64,000 bases of DNA from NCBI GenBank assembly GCA_012064415.1, contig SSNU01000051.1, forward strand, positions 288,461 through 352,460. Reading direction: 5' to 3'. The notes below the pieces were generated by a model. The model did not search any database. It was not told where the DNA came from and saw nothing but the letters and a program-made list of their open reading frames with translations. The stretch comes from Gyrodactylus bullatarudis. Lineage: Eukaryota; Platyhelminthes; Monogenea; Gyrodactylidea; Gyrodactylidae. Position numbers and translations under genes: made by a program. Below are positions 34,501-43,590 of this stretch, in pieces. The first letter of the stretch is position 1. Each line of letters starts with the position of its first letter.

Positions 34501-35226
34501 ATGTCCAAATCTGAAAATACTCATCATCAGAATGATGCTAACGCCAAATTGGACTTTTTTCGTACACAATGATTCAAGGGCCATGTCTGGAAACTCGGAA
34601 AGATACTTGGAAAGCTTCTTTATTAGAAAGATTAGGGTTATTGGAGCAGTTATAAAAATAAAATTCTCAGAGATTGTTCGGACAACATAGATTAAATGAA
34701 CATCAAATTCTGTGTAAGTTTCCAGGTACACAGAGGATATAGTTGATATGACACTGATAGTAAAGAATGAGATGATAACAGGCTGAACAAATGACCATGA
34801 ACGATTAATTATAGCGTAATTCAAGCAAACTTTTAGATAAAATATCGCTAAGCACATTAGAATTCCAAAAAGAAATAGAACAGGCACTGACAAGAAGAAG
34901 AGGTTGAACAAAAAGCTATCACTCAATATATAAAATGTTCCAAGCAGGTAAGCGGTTGATGCAATCCTGCAAATGCACAGCAGAGTAGATAAAGACAAAA
35001 TAGTCACATGATAAGAGTACAAGTCATAATTCCTTTGGATTAGTAAAATTAATTGTGAAACTGATTCAATCAACAGGAAGAAGAATAGAATCATGAGTAT
35101 CGATGACAGAGTGAATTGTAAATTGCGAATAATTAAATCTGACCATGGTACAGATCCGTTTATTCCAACTTGCCAGTTCATTATTTTTAAATAAGTACCT
35201 TTGGTTCGTCTAAACAATTTTAACAT
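31543..35226 (-). CDS. GPR137-like seven-transmembrane protein
   Basis: Two exons, 35226-34066 and 31872-31543, joined in phase 0 (donor AAG|GTTAGT, acceptor TCTAG), give 496 residues. Residues of about 35-300 hold seven hydrophobic segments (for example LILMILFFFLLI-type, FLFGILMCLAIFYL, FFTISVISTISSVYL, FIQLLFFEIVPNFAVLVLF). The order of features matches GPR137 family proteins: a Leu-Glu-x-x-Cys-x-x-Lys segment (LESLCTKKVQF) before the sixth helix and Glu-x-x-Pro in the seventh. The cytosolic tail is hydrophilic, with Ser and Arg/Lys clusters (AKRRLLAESLRQTISP). GPR137 proteins sit in lysosomal membranes and affect Rag/mTORC1 signalling. The assignment rests on weak pattern similarity; another 7-TM family remains possible. 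Its ATG is only 42 bases from that of SMG6. Confidence 0.65.
32196..32340. repeat. Hairpin repeat with GAAACGTCTGG motif, copy 2
   Basis: Near-perfect hairpin: AACATTTTTCCAAAGCCTC and TTCCAGAC on the left face GTCTGGAAGAGGCTTCGG and AAAAAGGTTG on the right, around a 50-nt loop. Related to 12430-12580. Confidence 0.75.
32350..32574. repeat. Foldback repeat family B, best copy
   Basis: Left arm TTGTTCGCTTGCTAACTGAC...TGGTCTATCTGTAGAA, right arm TTCTGCAGATAGACATATAC...AGGTAGCAAGCGAACA. The arms are about 60 nt each around an AT-rich centre. Other copies: 9102-9275, 22960-23040 and 33810-33900. Confidence 0.8.
33022..33683. repeat. Inverted-repeat element with about 85-bp arms
   Basis: 33022-33105 (GAAGGAAGATATGAAATTCA, then ATAGGGAAGTTGTGAGAAAC) reappears inverted at 33597-33683. 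The left arm reads as an open frame (REVVRNDMELTQFIKG), which suggests the arms derive from a coding repeat of unknown type. Confidence 0.7.
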
Positions 35227-35268
35227 TCAACGTTGTTACATCTTTGTTTTAAAGTTTAACTAGGTCAA
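35227..35268. promoter_or_regulatory. 42-bp head-to-head intergenic interval
   Basis: Only 42 bases separate the ATG of the GPR137-like gene (-) from that of SMG6 (+). Untranslated leaders and promoters must therefore overlap the opposite gene or sit inside it. AACTAG just before the SMG6 ATG could also be a splice acceptor for a leader. Confidence 0.5.
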
Positions 35269-38200
35269 ATGAAAACTCATAAAAACTTTCATAATCGGAA
35301 AAAGGTCAAAAATGGAAGTTTATATCAGGAAAGTGAGCAGACTAGGACTAACACACAACAAAACTTTGATCTCAAAGTTGTAAATAGTGCTCTAAATCAA
35401 ATCAAATCCAATAATCCCAATCAAACGCAAAATCATTCAGGTAACGATCCAAAACCAGTTATTGCTTCCCAGGCAAATGTCAGTGAAAAGAGGTAACTTT
35501 TTTACTTTTTATCCCATTTTCTTCCCTTAGAAATCAAGCGCTTCTTGAGCAACTCAATCAAATAGTCCAATATGAACAAGCCTTGCAAGCTTTTTATTGT
35601 GCAGAAATTAGGCCAGAGTCCAACTCTTTTGATCCAACCCAAGAAGAACTTATAAATTTCCAATCCATCACAGATATCCCCCAGCCCAGTAATGATCTAC
35701 CTGAATGGGGTCAGTGTTTCAAAAATCTTCAGAAATGGTGGATTACTATCTCCAGACTGAGAACACTCCTCTTGAATGGTTATCAGAAAGTTATTCTCTA
35801 CTTTCCTGAATACAGCTGTGAAAATCAACTGGAACAGTCTCTCTGGAAGTTTGTATTTTATAACATTCTCGAAGTTTTACGTTCTCGTATTGAACAACCT
35901 TCATCCATGGGGTATGTGTGTGTGGAAAAGATTTTTATTGTTTGAATTTATTTCGATATTTCTATTCTTTCTCGTATTCCTTAGACTCATACCAGAGGTT
36001 GGAACGAGTGAAATGGTGAGAAGAAAGCTCTGCGAAAATCTAAAACGGGCTCTGGTTTCTCTGTCGATTCATGAGGTAATTGAACCAGGCATCCTCTTCT
36101 TCAACCGACTCATCCTTGCAATCCAGCAGCGTCGTCAGATAAACTTTGGACCAATGCTCAAGTTGACGCAGACAAATAACTGCTCAGACATTGGCCCGTT
36201 TCCCATCCTAGATATGCATTCATTCCAGAGACGAATCAGTCAAATTGACATTCACCGACTCATGTTATGCCTAGGGGATTTATATCGGTATAGATCCCTG
36301 ATCATTGGCTCGAACAACTTTTCCTCGGCCTTTGGTATGTATCAAAGAGCTCAAATGTTATTCCCTAAATCAGGACGGCCATATTGTCAGATTGCCCTCT
36401 TGTCATTGTATAAAGTGAGTTTTTTTCTTAACATTTTGTATCAGGAATTTCAGTCTCTTGATGCTCAATATTTTTTTAAAAATAAAAATCCTATTACTTT
36501 AGTCGAGTTAGCTGTTATTAGACAAGTAATTAAATCATTAAAAGATTCTGAATACAAGTACGGTGGTAGCAATAATATCACAATTTTCTTGATTAAGAAA
36601 TTCCCTTCCAAAATTGACCTTGGCTTTTCTTGCGGTTCATGATTCTCTTAATCAAAATCTCATTCTAAATGAATATCTCTATCCCACTCCAAAAGGTTCC
36701 AGTGGTAATTTAGAGTTTTCTAGCAAATTTACATTCTGTTACCTGTTGAACCAGGTGAACATAGTGTGGTTGTCAGAATAATTTTCATCCGAATAGTCAT
36801 AAAGATTACTAAAAAATAAGATCATCTGTTTACTTATTATTAGAGCCTCAAAACGTATTTTTTTCGTCTCAAATCCACATTTTTTTGAGGTAAGAGATAA
36901 TTTTCATTGCTGGACAATAGAGAACGGCAAATTTTTTAACACCCGGATGTGCAGAGCTCATTTTAAAGAGAATTTTTCTACGTAAACCATGTATTAAAAA
37001 TTTTGTTTAGGTACTCCAAATCGCAATTGAAAATGCCGATTTTTGAATTAGCGCCAACTATTTTCAATGAATTTTTCTACTAAAATCGATTAAAATCTAA
37101 ATTTTGAGCCGTTTAAATGCAATTTTAAATAGAAATTGGTTCGTAAGGTTCAATCAAAATTGTATAATCTTGTAAAAAATTCTGATCAATTTAGGATATG
37201 TTGAAGATATTTGCGAAAACGGGATTTTGGGCTATGAGAGAATTAAAAATTTTGAATTTAAATTTCATGAATGGCATTTTCTAAGTTAGATCTAGAAAAA
37301 TCGCATTGCCCTACTTAACAATATGCTAGACTCAAAACTAACCTTTAAGATATTAATTCTTAAATTATCGCGATATTTTAGTTTACTTTTGATATTAATT
37401 GATACATTTTGAGACTCTACTTTTTATTTTATAAAAATACGTAAATTTTGGCATCGAAAAGAACAAGTAAAATCTCTTTTCTATGATAGAAGCGTAACTT
37501 TGACGCAGTCTTTTACTACATAAAATCAGTGTCTACAACCAACTCAAGTCCGACAACCTATCAGTCCCTAAGTCTCCTATTCAATCAAATTAATCAGAGT
37601 GCTGAGAAATTGATCTCGGCCCATTTTGCGCGAAATAAATTCCACTACTCCCGTGATCACCATCATCATCATCATCATAATTCCCAGCACCCTGGCGTAC
37701 TCGGCTCAAATCAGACAAATTTCTCTCGCAAAGACTTGTGCCGGCGAGCAGAACGTTGGATACATCCTTTGGATAATACAATCACTGTCGTCAAGGGTAA
37801 TCGTCAACTTCACAAGGAACTAAAAATGATCAACAAAAAGAGTCTAGCCCTCAACCTCCCGGCCTCGAGTGACAACGACTCCGACGATGAAGAGGACTCC
37901 TTTGACGAGGTCACAAACTACAAAAATCTACCACTGGTTGAAGTAAGTTCACTCTCTTATTGAACTATATATGAAACGCAGACTTATTTAACAGAATCAA
38001 AGGGCTGAATTAATTCAAAAATAAGCCCCGTTTGATTATAGATTTTCTCAATGCTCCGAGTATAGGTTGTATTACAATTTGTATTTAATTGTAGCCTAAA
38101 TTCATAACTTTAAAAAGTCACTTCTTCAATAATAATAATGGTTTATTTATTGTCATGTATACGGGAAAAGAATGGCACTCAGGTTTTTGGTTGATTCTCA

Positions 38201-41200
38201 TTAGCTAGCATTTTACGCTATGCTCGAAGTGAATTGTTACTGACTTTACGGCACCGAGATATCCAAAAGTACCTACTTTGGCTTCATTAGCTTAATTAAT
38301 CACACTTATGTGAACTTTTACGCTTTTTATCCCGAATCTGGTAATTAGAAAAATAAATTTTGCCTCTAAAACTAATTATCTTCTAACCTATGAGAAACCA
38401 GGCGATTACATTTCTTCAGCCATTGTTTTACTGTAGAGAGTTACATCTTATTTCTTTCTAAAACTCCTTTTGGCAATAGATTTAGAATAAAACCTTTTTA
38501 AAATAAAGAATTTTATATTACCTGTAGGAAGATTGCAGAGGAGAGAACCGTAGTTCTGGGGAGGGAAATTATGTTTTGATTCTCAACTTATTGAGAACAT
38601 TTTTAGCATTGATTTCATTTGGGACGGATTGAATACTGATTTTTTCACTGGGCATAGTATTTTCGTATCATCTGCATGTTACTAATAGGTTATATCGGGT
38701 GTGGAGGGAACAAGGTTCGAGAGAATGCAAGGTTGAACAATTTAGGTCCGATAGTGTTACCCATCTTAAAGAGTCATGCCTATTCTTGTTGCTCAATAAA
38801 TTTCCTTTCTAATTAGAGGTATTTCAAGTAGCAGATAAATCTACTTTCATTAGGATATTTTTTTACGAATCCCTTTTTTTATTTTTCAGCTGAGCAAAAA
38901 GTTTTCAGTTTTCTTCTATTCCCTTCATGGGAAACTCTACACAAAGATTGGAATGGAAAATTTCCCAGAATTGGCCTCCCTGACTCTCCAGTCTCTCTCG
39001 GGCCTACTAAACCATGAACCATGCCCATGTGATTCTGGTCGCCTCTGTCGTCTAACCATGATCAACATGTTCAGCGTGGAAAGGGCTCACTCAATGAACT
39101 CCAACGCCTGTAGTTCTCAGAGGAAAATGAACATAGACAATAATGATACCCTTCGCTCAGTCCTTCATGACTACGCTTCAAGGTTATCAATTGACTTCTT
39201 CTCTGTGCTAGCCAAAAGATCAGCATACCTCATCGAGAGACACCTGGAGTCCATTCTCGAAACACCTCAAGGAGAATACGAATTGACCAACTGTCTCCTC
39301 TCCTACACTCTACGCCAAATGCTTCCTGCAATCCGTCTATTCTGCGAATGGCTCATCCTCCACCCAGAGCACTGGCTTCCCCCGCCAAACCACCTGGATC
39401 CACTTCTCAAGCCTAGACTCAATGAATGGAAAATCATCAGCAAACTCTGCACAGTCGCCTACAAATACCTGGAATTGGTTGAGGAGAGATTTCCCTTCCT
39501 CATAAATATCGATCCAAACGTTTGCCTTCCAGCCAACCAGGAGGGCATCTCAACTCAATCGTTCTACTCTCAACTGTTGGATGAGGAACCGGATGGCTTG
39601 GCTCTTCAAAAGATTATCTATCCCAGGTTAGTCCTTAGATTACACAGATGAACTTACAGTATAAATTCTTGATACTGCAGGGGTAGTTGGCCAAATTTTT
39701 ACAACCTAAAAATTTTGAATGGGTGGTTTTCATAATATGATCTTCATAATCTCGAGATTGACCAGGATAAAATTTAGATAGATTAGATGCTTGGAAGATC
39801 CTCCTTTCAACTCTTGTCTGAGCCATAAATCACAAAAAAGTTAAATATCTTAATACCCATAATACTAATGAGTAGAGCCTAAAAATATATGCAGTTTTGA
39901 TTGACTCATATGCGCATATTAAAAATGCATTTAAGATTTTTCAAAGATTTCACTACTCTTTTTTAAAATAATTCTAATGATATCAATTCATATAGCCTCA
40001 AAGATGTCCAAATGCCGGCCAGCTCCAAAGTTCTCATCAGGGACTCTGAAATAGCCAGTGCCATTAAAGTTCACGCTGATCTCAAACACAAGAATCAAGA
40101 ATTAATACATTTATTCGAGGATTTTATGATATTCGGCTTTAATCCCATGTTGGAGTTTGAACCGCAATTCTACAATATTCCAAAATATGATCCAGACCGT
40201 GTTAAACTTACACACGAGGAGTACACTGAGTTGGCGAGGGATTGTCTTCGATTGAAGCGCGTCATTTTATTCGGAGACTATCTCTGTGGCATCGAGAAGC
40301 CGCTGTTGACCTTCATCGAAGAACCATCCAATGGGTGTCACTATGAAGTCATCCAGGACACTTTTCTCAGTTTAGAAACAAAAAAGAAATTCACACCTAA
40401 AAAGAATATCCATGTTAAGGAAGCCTTACCAACTGTGGTCTCTCCTGTGAAAGAAGTAGCGCACGAGGACTCCCTTGAGCATTGCAACGACCAAGAAGTC
40501 ATTCGTCTCAAACAAGAAAAGGCAGCCCTCGAGAAGAAGCTATCAGAACAGAATAAACTCGAAGAATGGCGAGCCATGGTGATACAAGAGGCTGCCTCAG
40601 ATGGCCGCAGAGGCGTGGAAATTGAGGTCAGGCCAATCTATCTTTTCCCCGATACCAACTGTTACATTGATTGGTTGGACGGGATAGCAACTATAACTCA
40701 ACCCTCATCAAATTACACAGTCTTTCTACCCCTAGTTGGTGAGTTAAGCTTATTCTCAAGATTACTAGAATTATTTCGTTCTAGGTGCTTAGTTAATATA
40801 TCCCACAGAAACGTCTTATTAGGTAATGGATTAGCCCATGTCGCTGAATGTTACAGCTTACTAATATACGCGCGTTTCGTCCTCTTTTGGACTCGTCAGT
40901 ACGCCACAACCTAGGATTTGAACCTAGGACCTCTCGCATTGTAGTGAGTTTCTTTCGTACCAGTCTCGATGGGATCCATTAGTAAGCTGTAACATTCAGC
41001 GACATGGGCTAATCCATTACCAAATAAGACGTTCCTGTAGGATATATTACCTGAGCACCTAGAACGAAATAATTCTAGTAACTTTTGTAAGTTATAGGTG
41101 CTGTACTATTCATTATTCTCAAGACTTCTTTCCCAGAGGATTCGGAGCATGGCAAAAAATTTCCTAATCCTAACCTAAATCACTGTGTTACTCAAGAGTA

Positions 41201-43145
41201 ATCACAATAATTTAATATAGATGAGCTCTAATCATCCCTCACGCTTGGTTTATATACCTAAATCAGGATGTGGTAGTTCAAAATATGTACCAAGAAATTT
41301 GATGTACTTTGATTTCATTGGTTGAAAGTTTCTCAGCCTTCCCATTGGTTCCAAATGAGCCTGATTTAAGTTCATAATCCTGGGGTCGACATGATTAGAG
41401 CAGAGCGGCAAAGAAAACAGATGCCTCTACTGTAAAAATCGTCGTTTATTCTTTTTTTGGACGAAAATATTAAACCTAATAAAAGATTATCTATTCAGAG
41501 AATTAGCTTGAAATTCATTATCATTTAAAAATAAAAGCTCAATTATCAATCGCATTCTTGGGCCTGGCTAGAAAAAATATAGTATGATAGCAAACTCGGA
41601 TAGTTTTTGATATATTCTAAAAAAGCCTCATGAAGAAACTAGGATTTAATTTCTCGAATCCACCTTTGAAATGTTAGCTTCCCACAGTCCTCCTCAATGA
41701 TTTTGAGTTTGCGGGAGTCATCATAAGTGATTGCATTGAATAATCTTTTGTCTAGTTTTGGATGAGCTCGAGAATTTATCAAAGCGCTTAAACAATGATA
41801 ACGGCGAGGCTACACCTCACGACTATGATATTGAGAGACGTGCCCAGAATGCAATCGCTTGGATTGAGTCACAATTCCTGCGTCAACGTAAAAAGACCCA
41901 TGGACAATCCAGTCGAATCCGGCTGATCACTGGTAAAGGAAATATCCTGGACACTCTGTCGTATCGACACGAGTCCCTTACCAAGGCTGAAATGGACAGC
42001 TTTGGAGCTGAGAATAATGATGATGTTATCCTTAATTGTGTCAAGCACATGTCGCTCAAGACGGCTAATCCGGTCACCATCGAAGAAAACAAAAGTCAGT
42101 TTACATTCTTACAACCCATGAGGACCTATAAATGTGTCCATCTACTTGAAAGTAGACATATTATAACAAGAGCCTCAAAAACTACTTTATTTGAGGCTAA
42201 ATTGCACACAGGAAGTTGTATGGCTTTAAAAATGATAATTAAAGGTTCTAAAATTGCGCAGTACCCTGGGCCCCGAAGTTATAAACTACTAAAATGATCT
42301 ATTTTCAAACTACCATTTATTCTTATACTTTTTCAACTTTTAAATTATAATTTTCAGTTAGTTTTTATAAACTCAACTTCTGATTGGTCCTTGAAACTTT
42401 GACCAATCATAATAGGTTAAGCTCATCGATACAATCAAAAATTGAACGCGGTGAATCACTTTTCAAAAATCTTAAAAGTTTGGAAAAGCAATATCATTTA
42501 CAAAAATGGGGCTTTTAGTATTTTCAAAACCGATAGATTTGAACATCACGTTATGCTATACCTCATTGAAGATTTTCGATAAAATAATTCTTAATAAAAA
42601 AACTCGTTACTTTTAGTAGTTCATATAAAATACTAAAAATAGTTTGTTCTTTCGTTTGTATACTATTTTGTGGTTTTTAAGTTACTATTTTTGAGGCTCT
42701 GATTATAACTGAACAGTAGCACCTTGTTTATAAAAAGTGAAAACGGATGATTTATAAAAAGTAATTCAAAATCATCTGACCTACAAGAATCGAGCATTAT
42801 CAATCATTTTCTTCATTAGCATCAGATTCATTCTTTGTCATTATTCCAGCAAAGCCAGTACAAATATTCAGAGAGGTTGTCCTCTTGACGTCAGATCGAA
42901 ATCTTCGTCTCAAGGCAATAAACCAGAATATACCTGCTCCACTCTTAAAGTCTTTTGTGGCCTGGAGTGGTCTGCCGATTGTGAAATTAGGCTATGAAAG
43001 TACCCTAATCAATGCTTCCTCTGCCTCAAGCAATTCAAAATCAGAATTGCAAAGTCTAACTGATCCCAGTCAAACATCGATTGCCAGTATGAACGAGGGA
43101 TATTCGGATAATCTACACTTCCCAAAGCTTAGCGATGTTATTTAA
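35269..43145 (+). CDS. SMG6: SMG6 nonsense-mediated decay endonuclease (EST1 family)
   Basis: Eight exons with continuous phase encode 1199 residues: 35269-35492, 35531-35911, 35985-36414, 37493-37942, 38890-39626, 39996-40738, 41756-42094 and 42850-43145. The ATG at 35269 follows an in-frame TAA. Residues about 75-345 form the 14-3-3-like EST1 domain (ending SGRPYCQIALLSLYK, as in SMG6). Exons 4-6 hold the helical hairpin region (LHGKLYTKIGMENFPEL). The C-terminal PIN nuclease has its acidic residues: Asp960 (FPDTNCYIDWL), Asp1077/1078 (NNDDVILN) and Asp in LLTSDRNLR. This distinguishes it from SMG5, whose PIN domain is inactive, and SMG7, which has none. SMG6 cuts transcripts near premature stop codons in the cytoplasm. 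Intron 1 is only 38 nt, and exon 4 has a seven-His run. Residues about 915-935 look coiled-coil. AATAAA lies at 43458. Confidence 0.93.
36415..37492. other. SMG6 intron 3 with unidentified coding debris and family C repeat
   Basis: 36441-36780 reads on the + strand as a coding-like stretch (FKNKNPITLVELAVIRQVIK, then after a frame change HDSLNQNLILNEYLYPTPKG), probably a decayed mobile-element gene that I cannot name. 36945-37315 is family C repeat copy 2. A family F end (TTAGAGCCTCAAAACG) occurs at about 36840. Confidence 0.5.
36945..37315. repeat. Interspersed repeat family C, copy 2
   Basis: Inverted copy of 21960-22280. Shared blocks: CCGGATGTGCAGAGCTCATTTTAAAG and AGGATATGTTGAAGATATTTGCGA. 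It fills the second half of SMG6 intron 3. Confidence 0.7.
37943..38889. other. SMG6 intron 4
   Basis: About 38110-38180 (AAAAAGTCACTTCTTCAATA...TTTATTTATTGTCATGTATA) resembles the sequence upstream of the Penelope-like frame in CSN5 (46540-46610, inverted), so it is probably a 5' fragment of that family. The rest is AT-rich and unremarkable. Confidence 0.45.
40758..41085. repeat. Foldback element family A, best copy, with tRNA-like loop
   Basis: Arms of over 100 nt: TACTAGAATTATTTCGTTCTAGGTGCT...AATGTTACAGCTTACTAAT on the left and the reverse complement on the right, ending AGCACCTAGAACGAAATAATTCTAGTA. On the minus strand the loop and inner arm contain GGTCCTAGGTTCAAATCC, a good match to a tRNA T-arm/B box (GGTTCAAATCC). 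Located in SMG6 intron 6. Copies at 10611-10855 and 21474-21590. Confidence 0.85.
42158..42713. repeat. Terminal-inverted-repeat element family F in SMG6 intron 7
   Basis: The left end TTATAACAAGAGCCTCAAAAACTAC pairs with the right end GTTACTATTTTTGAGGCTCTGATTATAA. A single matching end occurs at 36840. No transposase frame is visible, so it is non-autonomous. Confidence 0.65.
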
Positions 43146-43463
43146 AGAGATGCCCCCCTCCTCTTGTTTCATTCACTGACAAATCATCATTCCAGACCCG
43201 AGTTAACAAACGCAAATGCACACGTGGCAGACCTCACATTATGTTGAGGAGAGTTTCTTTTTAGCTAACTCCCCCCATTCCCATCCAATCCCAATTTAAT
43301 TATTACTTACGTATTGTTTTTATTATCATAATCATTTCAGATGGAATAGATCAAAACCAAGAACTAACTCACCCCCATACTCTCAACACATGATTTTTTC
43401 CCCCTCAAACTTTTGTAATTTCCTTCTGTTTGTACAGACTAATGACTCGAATAACTGAATAAA

Positions 43464-43590
43464 AAATGATTACAATATTAATTGACTTGTTTTTTCACTG
43501 GCCCACTCTCTACTTAAACAGATTTTTTTCTCTATTTTCATTCATTTTTAGTCTGAGGAACAATTGGAGCCCAAAGAGGTCAATGAGCCA
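43464..43590 (+). promoter_or_regulatory. SMG6-CSN5 intercistronic region with strong splice acceptor
   Basis: After the SMG6 AATAAA (43458-43463) only about 88 bases remain before a strong pyrimidine-tract acceptor (TTTTTTTCTCTATTTTCATTCATTTTTAG, AG at 43550-43551). The CSN5 ATG follows 39 bases later. There is no room here for an ordinary promoter plus first exon, so the acceptor may receive a trans-spliced leader or a distant 5' exon. Confidence 0.5.

Noticed and set aside
40921..40960. A functional tRNA gene suggested by the B-box-like sequence
   Set aside because: No anticodon arm, acceptor stem or clear A box could be drawn; it belongs to the foldback family A.
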